64,000 nt of DNA from Auriscalpium vulgare (Eukaryota; Basidiomycota; Agaricomycetes; Russulales; Auriscalpiaceae). This document shows, one piece after another, positions 22,147-30,641 of the stretch; within the stretch, counting starts at the first letter, position 1; each line of letters starts with the position of its first letter. The stretch covers positions 868,001-932,000 of the forward strand of contig JAHBBC010000009.1 in assembly GCA_019915015.1 (NCBI GenBank), written 5' to 3'. The notes beneath the pieces were generated by a model, which was not told the origin of the DNA, made no database searches, and saw only the letters and a program-made list of their open reading frames with translations. The position numbers and the translations under genes are program-made.

Positions 22147-24860
22147 ATGCCGAAAACGACCGCTCAGAGCCTGAGAAAACCTCGCGGTCGCACACCCTGG
22201 GCCACCGGCTTTAAAGAAAAATTCCTGGAACGCTACGTTAGCGACTATCAGAAGGTATCGGGCAGCAAGAAAAGTGTTCACCAGTTCTACAGGCGTGTTA
22301 CGAGACTATTCTTCATAGCGTTCGGGCACAGCTTGGCCATCAACGAAAATCCCGAGACGGAGCCTGAGGCGCCTGACGAATCGAGGCTTGACGATGCGTC
22401 GGACCATGAGGATGAGGATGAGGAGGCCCGGAATAACAGGGAGAATATCTTCAAAGATGTATTGAAGGTAAGCGCACCGTCGCCTGCAACGATCGACGCT
22501 CACCTCCTTGCCACAGAAAATCAGTGATTGGTACCCCCATCGCATCCGCAAGTTGACGGCCACCGCCGCGCCATCCGCTGTCGCATCTGACGACTCGTAC
22601 ACCGCTGTCGCCCGCAAGGTAGTCGACCCTCCGCGCCGCGAGCAGGCCCAACACGTGTATTCCGACCTGTATTGGGACGACCGGATCAAGGCGCATTACG
22701 AGCAGACTGCAGCGGTAGCTATCGCGAGCAGCGCTAACAAACCCATGCCGAGGGACGTCCATTTGAAGATGAGAGCCGTCAGAGAGCAGTGGGAGGGCGA
22801 GACGAAGGAGTTCCAGGATGAAATACACGCCGAGGTCGAACGCCGGTATGAAGCCGCCCTTGCGGAGTACAAGCGAACGTACGTCGACCCGCCGCAGACG
22901 GATGAAGACAAGGAATGGTGAGAGCGGCATTGTCCTCTTATAACGATTCCACTCACCGATGGCCAGGGCGGGCGCGAACGCATACATGGCCCTCCAACCG
23001 TTCGTTGACAGTGTGGCCAAGCGCTTCAACTGTGTTGCATCCATCTTCATGGCGGGTCCGATTCCTTCGAAAAAAGGCAAAGTGGAGGTCTTCTCGTGCG
23101 TGGCTGGTCGTATTTTCTTGTGCTGTCGCGTTGCTCAGCCGTCTCTGCACAGGGTTCACGCCGGGAAAAAACGCGGCGCTATCGACCAGATTTGGGCGCT
23201 ATACGACGTCAATGCCTATAAAGAAACCTCGGCATCGATATCAGGGTTTGCGGAGGCGGTATTCGGTGAGGCTTACCTTTGTAGCCTTGGAGGACGGCGG
23301 TGCTGACTTTGACGGTTGTGTAGCAGAAGAAATAAAAGACATGGCTAAAAGAGGCAATGCGGCGCGCAACGCGGATGCCACGTGCAGCGAGGGCTCTGCC
23401 TCCAACTCAAACGTCCTCCCTGCGCCCGCCTCATCCACGGTCCCCTCCGCGATGCCTACGTCCTCCACATCACCCTCGTTGGTCCCATCCTTTCCCACTG
23501 GAGCCCCATCCGTCATCCACTCGAGCGCGAGCGCGAGCGCGGTGCTGTCCGCCTTCCAGACGACACCCATCGACGAATCCGTGGAAGCCGTGCCCGCTGC
23601 ACTCGCGCCTGGTGCTGTGGCTGTCAACATCGTCGCAAATGCAACAGTCAACCTGCCCGCGGACGGCTCCGTGGTGACAGCGACGTCCACCGCGCGGGCG
23701 ACCACACGTACTCCGCCGCCAAGCCCTGCGAACCCGCCTACTGGCACATCCACACCCCCGCCGCCGTCCATCCTCACCCCAATCCCTACCACATTGCCCG
23801 CGCATTCGCGCTCATCTGCTCCGTCACCAGCGCCCACCTCCACCACGCCCACGCTCCAGGCCCATGCGATTACGTCCACAGCCACGGTGACGGCATCCAC
23901 CGCCATCGCGCCGACTTCGAGCGCGAGCGCGAGCGCGTCAGCATCGGCAGCAGCAGCAGCAGCAGCTGATGTCTGGGTCGACACCACCGCTACTATCACC
24001 GCAGCGACGGTGTCCTCCAGCGCAACCGTGGTGGTCTCTCCGCCAACGCCACCCCCGCTGCCGGCCGCAGCAGGTATCCTCGAGCTCGCCCCATCCGTTA
24101 GCGCCCCGGGCGCTTCAGTGGCCGACTCCCTCGCAGATCGCGGCTGGCCCGACTTCTTTGAGCGCGGAGTCAAGACCATGCACAACGATGGCCTGGGTCC
24201 CGAATGGAACGAGGTCCTCAAGAATTACTGCGTGTTCGAGGAGATGATGGCCTTCGGGGTGCGTCGTCAAATCTCTTCATGTTAGCCTTTACTAACCAGT
24301 GCTTAGAACGGATCCTCCAAGAAGCTTGGGACCTACCAACGCCCGGCACTTGTCGCCGCGTGGTTCAAGGACGGAAGACCGTGGCATAAGGGCAGGCTCC
24401 AGCCAAAGGACATCGCAAAGTACGCCAACGACTTCAACGACTGGTGGGCAAGCCTTCAGCCCGCGGAGCGCCGCCTCAACGACGGCTCGCTGAAGCCGCC
24501 GTCCACCACAATGGATTGGTCAACCCTGTGCCTTGGTGGCATGGGCGGCTTCCTCGTCGTTGTCGTGGCTGCGTTCTGGTGGGGCTACGCGGTGAGGTTG
24601 TCGGAGGACGCGGTCAAGGCCAGCTGGCACGCTGCCATAGCCGACATACGCAGCACCCTCGCCGCCATGCGACCCCACGCCCTGCAAGTTAATCCCAAGA
24701 CCACAGTCGCATCCAAGGCCCCTCGTGGAGGAAAGCGGGGACGCAGCTCGACCGCGAGGTCTGAGAAGGCGAGGCCCTCTAAGCGCATAAGGTGCGTGAT
24801 CCAGTCATCCTTATCCTCTGCGGTCTTATGCTAACTTGTCTCGTTTCTCGCAGGAGATAG
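22147..24860 (+). CDS. Large unrecognised KDZ-borne protein, Ser/Thr/Ala/Pro-rich middle
   Basis: ATG 22147 (MPKTTAQSLRKPRGRTPWATGF). Exons as read: 22147-22469, then KISDWYPHRIRKL...DEDKEW to 22918, several short exons to about 23320, one long exon to about 24258, and a last part from NGSSKKLGTYQRP that ends RIRR-stop at 24860 after a final intron. The N-terminus (FKEKFLERYVSDYQ...FYRRVTRLFF) and the C-terminal block (GWPDFFERGVKTMHNDGLG, then AAWFKDGRPWHKGRL and FNDWWASLQPAERR) look like an Agaricomycete-expanded family of unknown function. Between them lie ~250 residues of Ser/Thr/Ala/Pro low complexity. One hydrophobic segment (GGMGGFLVVVVAAFWWGYAV, ~24535-24595) may be a membrane helix. 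The tail is basic. Role unknown. Confidence 0.6.
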
Positions 24861-24879
24861 CTGCGCACTCCCAGTGCAT

Positions 24880-25350
24880 GCTTTGCCCTCCTGTAGCTTG
24901 TCGCCCACCTGCCCGCCGCCCATTTGCCATTGCCCAAAGCCCCTGTGCCATAGCCCATCGAGCATCGCCTGACCATCGCTTGTCGCCCGCCGCCCATCAT
25001 CCATCGCCCACGGCTCATCGCCCACCGGACATTGCCGGTCACTCATTGCCCATTGCCTCGCTTGTCTCGCGCCCATTGTCTCGCCCTCGTTGTTGCCTGT
25101 CGCCTGTCGCCCATTCGTCAGCCCTCGCCCACTGGCCTTGCTTATTGCCCCGCGATTGTACCCTTGCGCACTCCCGCACGGCCCCCCAGATTTCTGGGGT
25201 GCGTTCAGCGCGTCGCTCATTGTCCATTCCCGGCGCCGTCGTTCGTCGTCGCCTCGCCACACTTTTTTGGCCCGCCGGTGTTCACGCGCATCGCCAGGCG
25301 CTACTCGTGGCCGATTCCCGCTCGTTCCCCGTTGCCCATTCGCTTACTGT
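24880..25350. repeat. Low-complexity CCCATTGCC/TCGCCCA-rich tract
   Basis: Short degenerate units (GCCCATTGCC, TCGCCCACCG, CATCGCCTG) recur across ~450 bp on both sides of 25000. Frames open in several phases are by-products of the repeat. It follows the stop of the preceding gene. Confidence 0.65.
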
Positions 25351-25678
25351 TTCTTGAATACATTGTCCTGGTGTCTCATTATGCCCGCGTTACTGTTGAT
25401 ACATAGCACTACTCTAGCTCATTGTAATATAAGTACTGCGTGCTCAAAGCTCAAAGTTATAGGCAGTAGTGTGAACAGCCACAATAGCATGCGTGGGAAT
25501 TCCGCCTTGGGGACCTGTTCTCGACATCGGCCTGTGCGCGGGTGACCACTCGTTTACCTCTTTACTAGTCCTGAGGTCATGTGTTTGTTTGTGGTCTCTA
25601 GTGAGCTCTTATGACAATGATAATACAAATACAATGTACCTCGAGAAATCGCAGTTCCCCCAACTTCCTCTGTCTTTG

Positions 25679-26380
25679 GTATGTGGGAATATTTCTCCGC
25701 ATTGGGTAGGAGGCAACGTGACGCGGAGAAACCACGGGCTCCCGAATATTTTCGGGTTTTTCGGGGGTTTTCTGATTTTTTTTAGTGTGTGGGAAGATCT
25801 CCCCACATTTGGTAGGCAGGCAACGTGACGCGGAGAAACCACGGGCTCCCGAATATTTTCGGGTTTTTCGGGGGTTTTCTGATTTTTTTTAGTGTGTGGG
25901 AATATTTCTCCACATTTGGTAGGAGGCAACGTGACGTGGAGAAACCACCGGGCCCCGAATATTTTCGGGTTTTTCGGGGGTTTTCTGTTTTTTTTTTTAG
26001 TGTGTGGGAAGATTTCCCCACATTTGGTAGGCAGGCAACGTGACGCGGAGAAACCACGGGCTCCCGAATATTTTCGGGTTTTTCGGGGGTTTTCTGATTT
26101 TTTTTAGTGTGTGGGAATATTTCTCCACATTTGGTGGGGGCAACGTGACGTGGAGAAACCACCGGGCCCCCGAATATTTTCGGGTTTTTCGGGGGTTTTC
26201 TGATTTTTTTTAGTGTGTGGGAAGATTTCCCCACATTTGGTAGGCAGGCAACGTGACGCGGAGAAACCACGGGCTCCCGAATATTTTCGTGTTTTTCGGG
26301 GGTTTCTGCGGGATTTTGTAGTGTGTGGGAAGTTGTTTCCACATTTGGTATGTTTTGACATTTTCTGAATATTTTCAATA
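25679..26380. repeat. 107-bp tandem array with alternating monomer types
   Basis: The landmark AGTGTGTGGG falls at 25784, 25891, 25999, 26106, 26212 and 26320, so monomers are 106-108 bp and there are about seven, the last one decayed. Each has a CCCGAA/TTCGGG hairpin, a T-run and a conserved GCAACGTGACG. Two variants alternate: GGGAATATTTCTCC...GTAGGAGGC and GGGAAGATTTCCCC...GTAGGCAGGC. The true repeat is therefore a ~214-bp dimer. It lies just inside the right KDZ terminus and is not coding. Confidence 0.9.
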
Positions 26381-26514
26381 TTCAGGGTTTTCCAGCCGTG
26401 GGAACAATATAGGGGTGACCCAAAATGATCCCCGGGGTGTGGGAAAGCACTGGCGAGACGAAGAACAGGCCATATTAGCTGATATATGCAATATATACCC
26501 CATTGGTCATTCAT

Positions 26515-26572
26515 TGTAATGAGTCCCCTGACAAGCATTGGTATGTATTACTATTAGACTACAGGGACTGGT
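26515..26572 (-). repeat. KDZ right terminal inverted repeat
   Basis: Inverted match of 13416-13473; see the left repeat. It is followed at 26573-26581 by GAAAGGGTC. Confidence 0.8.
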
Positions 26573-26641
26573 GAAAGGGTCTGGAATTGAGTTCATCATC
26601 AGCCAAGCCGGGAAAAGACGCGGTCGGGGACCAGCACGCAC

Positions 26642-26791
26642 CACGAGCTGGTTGACTTTGTCGGCCCACTCTAGACGTAGCGCAACCTCCCGTTCGGCAT
26701 CCCCAAGGTCAAAACCAGCGAAGGGGGCCTGCGTCAACAGGCGGAGGAGGTCGAGGTTGTCGGCGGTGGCAGACGCTGCGGGGAGGGACAT
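26642..26791 (-). pseudogene. Gy-A antisense gene C, exon 1 (5' part, split by KDZ insertion)
   Basis: ATG at 26791 opens a 50-codon exon (MSLPAASATADNLDLLRLL to WADKVNQLV), followed by a splice donor GTGCGT at 26641. The intron runs to TTCCAG, where the KDZ element sits (26581). The body of the gene is at 12377-13414. On the minus strand a TATA-like GCATATAAGG at about 26851-26861 precedes the ATG, so the promoter is still here. It would now give a transcript running into the transposon end. Confidence 0.8.
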
Positions 26792-26905
26792 CGCGGGACA
26801 GAAATCGGCAAAGGGATGCTACAAGCGACGTTATCGCGAAAGGTCGCGAGCCCTTATATGCCGCTTCCGCACGGTTCCTGGCAACTGGGGACAGTTGCAG
26901 TTTCA
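26792..26905 (-). promoter_or_regulatory. Promoter region of antisense gene C
   Basis: Between the gene C ATG and the polypurine tract lie ~115 bp with CATATAAGG about 60 bp upstream of the ATG on the minus strand. Gene B has a similar CCTATATGAGGG. Antisense transcription would thus start inside the element, next to its 3' LTR. Confidence 0.45.
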
Positions 26906-26919
26906 GTTGGGGGGAGAAA
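26906..26919 (+). other. Polypurine tract of Gy-A
   Basis: GTTGGGGGGAGAAA directly precedes the TG of the LTR at 26920, the position of the plus-strand primer in LTR retrotransposons. It fixes the orientation of Gy-A as plus, the same as pol. Confidence 0.8.
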
Positions 26920-27576
26920 TGATAGGTTCAGGCCGCGGGCAAGCGTGTAGCGAGACGTCGCGAGACGGGGAAGCAGCATGCGAGGCGCAGGGTCGCGGGA
27001 GCGGGGGTGATGGGAACGTGGTCCGGCGACCCAGGAGCAACCGGGACTGGCGACGGAACGGATCACCGGAACGGGCTAGATCGGGAGGGCTTAGCGACGT
27101 AGGTAGAGCCACTACTTAGGGAGCTGCGCGAGACGTAGCAACCCAATCAACCTGTGGGCGGCGCAAGCCACCCACACCCTTTACCTCACAGAAACTGTAG
27201 CCTGAGGCGCTACCAGACTTAGGAAGGAAGGACCCCACCGATGTGGGAACAGGTAGGCAGGCGGACAGGCAGGAGGGGGTGCGACGGCCCATAGGCGGAC
27301 GCTTCGCACACGGGTGCGAAGCACTCGGAGGAGGATCCCGTAGAGGGGATCCCCAGGCAGGTGAGTGTTTAGTTTGGTGTTTAGGCGGTAGGAGGTGGCC
27401 CCGCACGACCGCGGGGAGGGCACGAAGCGCAACAGCGACACGAACACCTTCCCCCCTCAGCAAGACTAGTCACCCGGACTGGATCGCGACGTATAGGAGG
27501 CAGTGTTGGTGGTTGTTGTCCTGTGAGGCACTCGCCGCACGCCCCGCTAGGGTCCGTCCCGGGTGATAGCGTATCA
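26920..27576 (+). mobile_element. 3' LTR of Gy-A (657 bp)
   Basis: It begins TGATAGGTTCAGG directly after the polypurine tract and ends GATAGCGTATCA. The right flank at once becomes transposase coding sequence of a Tc1-like element (minus strand), so Gy-A inserted into that copy. Its sequence differs from LTR1. The partner 5' LTR is not in the window, and the rest of the interrupted transposase is not found on the other side, which agrees with loss of the 5' half of Gy-A. Confidence 0.85.
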
Positions 27577-28010
27577 CCGCTGCTTGACAAGCTCGAGCAA
27601 GTACTCGAGGTCGTCACGGACAAGCTCCCGAGGGCGCCCTCTGGTGATGCTGCGGGGGGGTTCAACGCTTCCGGTGTCCTGGAGAAGACGTTTTGCTCTG
27701 TAGAAAGTGCTCTCGCTGAAGCCGACGCAGTCGAGGATGTCGTCGAGGTCCATGTGTTGCTCCAGTCGGATGGCAGCAACCTTCAGATCAGCACTGATAT
27801 GTCGGTAGACCATAATGAGATGTTATATGTATCTTTTGAATGAAGTAGAGGATGTACAGGAAGGTGCTGTGTGAGGGATAGGACAAGCAGAAGAACGGAG
27901 AGACGCGACGCGATGCGTCTGTTGCGCGCGCGAGGTCCTCGGCAACTTCCGGCGCGGGCTGCGTCATTGGCACACATCTCCGGCCCTGTCATGATTTTTG
28001 CAAACGGCTG
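27577..28010 (-). mobile_element. Tc1/mariner-like copy 2, truncated (TIR plus transposase 5' part)
   Basis: It is an almost exact inverted copy of 33386-33819: terminal CAGCCGTTTGC reads inward from 28010 and a TA lies outside at 28011-28012. It holds the promoter and the first ~79 transposase codons (MVYRHISADLK to ELVKQR, 27813-27577) and is then cut by the Gy-A LTR at the Arg codon after LVKQ. One substitution relative to copy 1 was seen near 27836. Confidence 0.92.
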
Positions 28011-28420
28011 TAACATATACTGGGGTATTGTGAGTTGGCGAGCCGGCAAAAAGCTAAATTAATACGCACGCTTTGAGGTCACGAACTCGAACAGCAGCAC
28101 GTAGAGGAGATCAGGCGCAGCCGCGTTGTAAAGGGTGTGGGGCTCTTAGATCACACGTAGTACACAATATCCCGTCTGCGATTCAGATGGAATAGGTACA
28201 GTGTGAAAAGAGCTCCACACCCTTTACACTAGCTCTTAGAGAGCCATTGCTGACCATGGCGGTACGATTCCTGCAATTCCTCATGTATACAAGGCAAGTG
28301 CAGCCAACCATGTAGCCCACATACCCCCCTCACACACTGACCGTCTTCTGCGATAAGGTCAGCCACGGATAGTAGGTTGCCCATGAGTCCCGGAAACGAC
28401 AGCTCTCTATGGGTAGGCAA
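28011..28420 (-). pseudogene. DUF6534 gene, middle part (separated from its 3' part)
   Basis: Read on the minus strand: an exon NLLSVADLIA (about 28383-28345), an intron now holding a 94-bp MITE, an exon YNAAAPDLLYVLLFEF (about 28128-28070), an intron GTGCGT...CCCCAG and the first bases of the next exon, TATATGTTA, ending at the Tc1-like TIR. The remaining half of that exon (ATTCTGTTCTCACCTGG) lies at 36593 beside the other end of the complete Tc1-like element. Joined, they read LYVNSVLTW, exactly as in the intact paralogues. Part of an integral membrane protein family of unknown function. Confidence 0.75.
28131..28224. mobile_element. 94-bp MITE with TA duplication
   Basis: Ends AAGGGTGTGGGGCTCTT and, inverted, AAGGGTGTGGAGCTCTT (16 of 17 match), flanked by TA at 28129 and 28225. 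No coding capacity. Its inner part (28161-28214) recurs at 33220-33273 with one or two changes but without matching ends. TA target and size suggest a Tc1/mariner-type non-autonomous element, though the ends differ from the Tc1-like element here. Confidence 0.75.
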
Positions 28421-29105
28421 CTTGACTGGGCATCAGCACATCAAAGACACAGCATATTGAATGGCTGGCGGGTGCGGTTGGATCCCCAGTCATGTGAGTA
28501 GGAATGTGCAGCTGCCGCCTCTGCACACTCGGACTAGGACTGAAGACCATCGGATAGATGATGGGCAGGGGCAGAAACACTAGTACAGAGCGATATATCT
28601 CAACAGCAATGTATGTTTAAAATGAGTTACACACGAGCAATGGCAAACATGACAAAGAGAAAAATCAGACCCAGATCGCGATCCCTACGCTCGTACTAAG
28701 CGCTTGTGAAATGAGCATGGCGCCAGTGTGCAGCACCGGGCAGGTGGCACGTGTGCGGCTGGAATGAATGACAGCACCGGGATTGTCATGGTGGAGGCGT
28801 GGTGGCCGGGTGTATGCGTGAACGATGGTCGTACGCTGTATGTCGTCCTGCCCATCGTGCGTTGCCATCTCGTGCTTGCATCCTGAATCTACGCCTGAAT
28901 CGTACACTGCTATGTCCCTTTGCCAGTGTACGTCGTTGACACAGAGTGTGCCGTACATGCCGCTGACTATTCTCTTTCAGACCGCTGCCTGCCGTTGGTG
29001 GTTGCAGAGCTGCGCTTTCGCTCTGCGCATCCCAAGGCTGTCGTCGCGGTCAGGGGTCAGTCCCGTGCTCACCATTGATGTGAATGTGGCTCACCTTGTA
29101 TTTGT
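28421..29105. other. No supported gene
   Basis: Should hold the 5' exons of the DUF6534 gene on the minus strand if the inversion model is right, but none could be recognised. No repeats were seen. Confidence 0.4.
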
Positions 29106-29109
29106 ATTA

Positions 29110-29960
29110 GATCCCCAACCGTCTTCGTGTCAAAGCCACTACGCACACTCCCCAACCGACAGGCGCAGTGGCGCGTTCCCGTGCGCGGGGCCGAGCGGCG
29201 CACCTTTCGCGGTCGGCGAACCGAGCCCTGCGGCAAGCTGCTCCATAGTGCCGAGCACGACAAGCGCGTGGTCCGCCGCGGTGTGCACGTAGCGCGCGCC
29301 AACAAGCGCAAGCACGAGCGCGCGCAGGTGGTTCGCCTGCGCCTGCATCGCAAGGCCCAGCGCGCACTTCAGGTGCTGCCTGCGCACGCGTGCGGTCAGC
29401 GCTGTGTTGCGGAGGGGAGGCGGTGCGATGCGTACTTGGACTTGAGGATCTCGGGCGCGAGGCACGCCGCGAGCACCGCGCCCACGGCCTCGAGCGTGCC
29501 GGTCATGCCCGTGCACACCGCCGCTGCATCGCGCGCGAGCGCCTCCACATCCGCCCACTCGCGCAGATTGCTGCCGCACAGCCCGATGCGCAGCGCCGCC
29601 TCACCCGCGGTGTGCGGGTCCTCTGCCCGAGCGCATGGGCGAGGTGCACATAGTGCAGCGTGTATGCGCGATCAGCTGCGCGAGTGTCTGGGGGCTGGAT
29701 CAGTGAGAGCGTGCGGAGACAAGAGGACAGAGCGCGCCTCTTCGGCCTTGTCAATTTGCTGCACATGATGTGTACCTGGTGGGCACTGGGTCAGGACAGG
29801 ACGGATGTCATAGCAGGTGTACTCACACCTGCAAGCTTACAGAGCAAGTCAGCCTTCATCCTGTCCAGGCGGCCCTCGACTTCCCCGAGGTCTCCGATGC
29901 TGGACCATTTCGACACTGCACAAATCGCGTAAGCAAAAGCAACCTGTTAAGAGTACAGTA
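29110..29960 (-). pseudogene. Possible Mau2/Scc4-like TPR protein fragment
   Basis: The minus strand carries AFAYAICAVSKWSSIGDLGE (about 29940-29880), RAYTLHYVHLAHALGQRT, then in another phase GLCGSNLREWADVEAL, and then HLKCALGLAMQAQANHLRAL...YVHTAADHALVVLGTMEQL with GNAPLRL at the end. The segment NHLRAL..LAL...Y.HTA..HA...L...EQLAAGLG recalls the conserved C-terminal TPR region of the cohesin-loading factor Mau2/Scc4. Phase changes without clear introns and a stop after LRLSVGECA suggest decay. Only partial; the family call is by memory of motif style. Confidence 0.35.
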
Positions 29961-29989
29961 GAAATCGGAGCTCACAGCTGAGACCCGGT

Positions 29990-30641
29990 GCGTCGCCATT
30001 GCCAGTCCCTCGAGGACAAACACCAGAGGCTACTCGCTGTACGTGGCGCTCTCGGACACTTCCTTGACGCGCTCGATGACCTTGCTCACGCGCTCCTACA
30101 CCGCGAAGACAACCGCCTGGCCGGGCGCGACGCGCAGCACCCGCGGCATGATGCCCTTGTAGAACGAGCTGACGCCCTCCTGCCGCCACATCTCGGACGC
30201 GATGGACATGATGCGCTAGAGGGCGGTGGTGTCGGAGCCGAAGGATGCTTTTTGGAGGCCTGAGAGTTAAGAGGAGGGTTAGCGGTGGGTAAGAAGAAAG
30301 AAGGCGACCTTAGATAGGGGACGTACAGGTTTTGATAGTGTCAATAGGTGCGTTGGAAAACGGGCCCATGGCACCGGATATGAGGCCAATAATCATGTGT
30401 TGGTAGGAGGGCAGGTCGGGGACGTCAGGTTGCCATCATTCTGCGAGCTGTTTGAGCTCCTGGTACGCCGTAAAGTTCATGCCTGCACTCCGCGTTGACA
30501 CCGTCTCCACAGACACAACACATACACGCACCTTGGTTCGCCGCCTGGCGCAGCTCGGTGAGGGTGACGCCGCGATACAGCGTGCCGAAGCCCGAGTCCT
30601 CGCGGACGATGGTGTAGACGGCGTCACGGCCTGCGTTGCGG
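29990..30641 (-). pseudogene. Mitochondrial succinate/fumarate carrier (Sfc1/Acr1-like), 3' part
   Basis: Exons on minus: AVYTIVREDSGFGTLYRGV...LRQAANQ (30635-30530), MNFTAYQELK (about 30480), SNAPIDTIKT with the third carrier signature PxDxxK (about 30350), and QKASFG...MWRQEGVSSFYKGIMPRVLRVAPGQAVVF (30250-30090). The family exchanges succinate and fumarate across the inner mitochondrial membrane and has six helices in three repeats. Two codons are stops here: TAG at 30218-30216 and TAG at 30098-30096, in the segment that normally reads VYERVS. The gene is cut at 30641 by a solo LTR and continues at 32019. Confidence 0.8.

Larger units (their letters stand above)
13416..26572 (-). mobile_element. 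13.16-kb KDZ transposon carrying TET/JBP and cargo genes
   Basis: The ends are inverted repeats: AGGCGTCCCTGTAG at 13416 and, reading inward from 26572, ACCAGTCCCTGTAG. Similarity runs for about 58 bp, including TAATACATACCAATGCTTGTC-like sequence, and then fades. Both ends are flanked by GAAAGGGTC. Contents from left to right: KDZ transposase (-), TET/JBP dioxygenase (-), an unassigned stretch, viroplasmin-domain gene (+), large unrecognised gene (+), low-complexity CCCATTGCC-type DNA and a 107-bp tandem array. Excision at these boundaries rebuilds a spliceable gene C, an independent check on the ends. The main genes look open, so the element may be, or recently was, active. Confidence 0.9.

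Noticed and set aside
24836..25357. Plus-strand frame of 173 codons
   Set aside because: Made of CCCATTGCC-type low-complexity repeats and open in several phases; no gene signals.
25679..26380. CRISPR-like array
   Set aside because: Monomers are contiguous 107-bp repeats without unique spacers, in a eukaryotic context.
29127..29768. Plus-strand frame of 213 codons
   Set aside because: Arg/Ala-rich with no motif; the minus strand gives the more protein-like segments.
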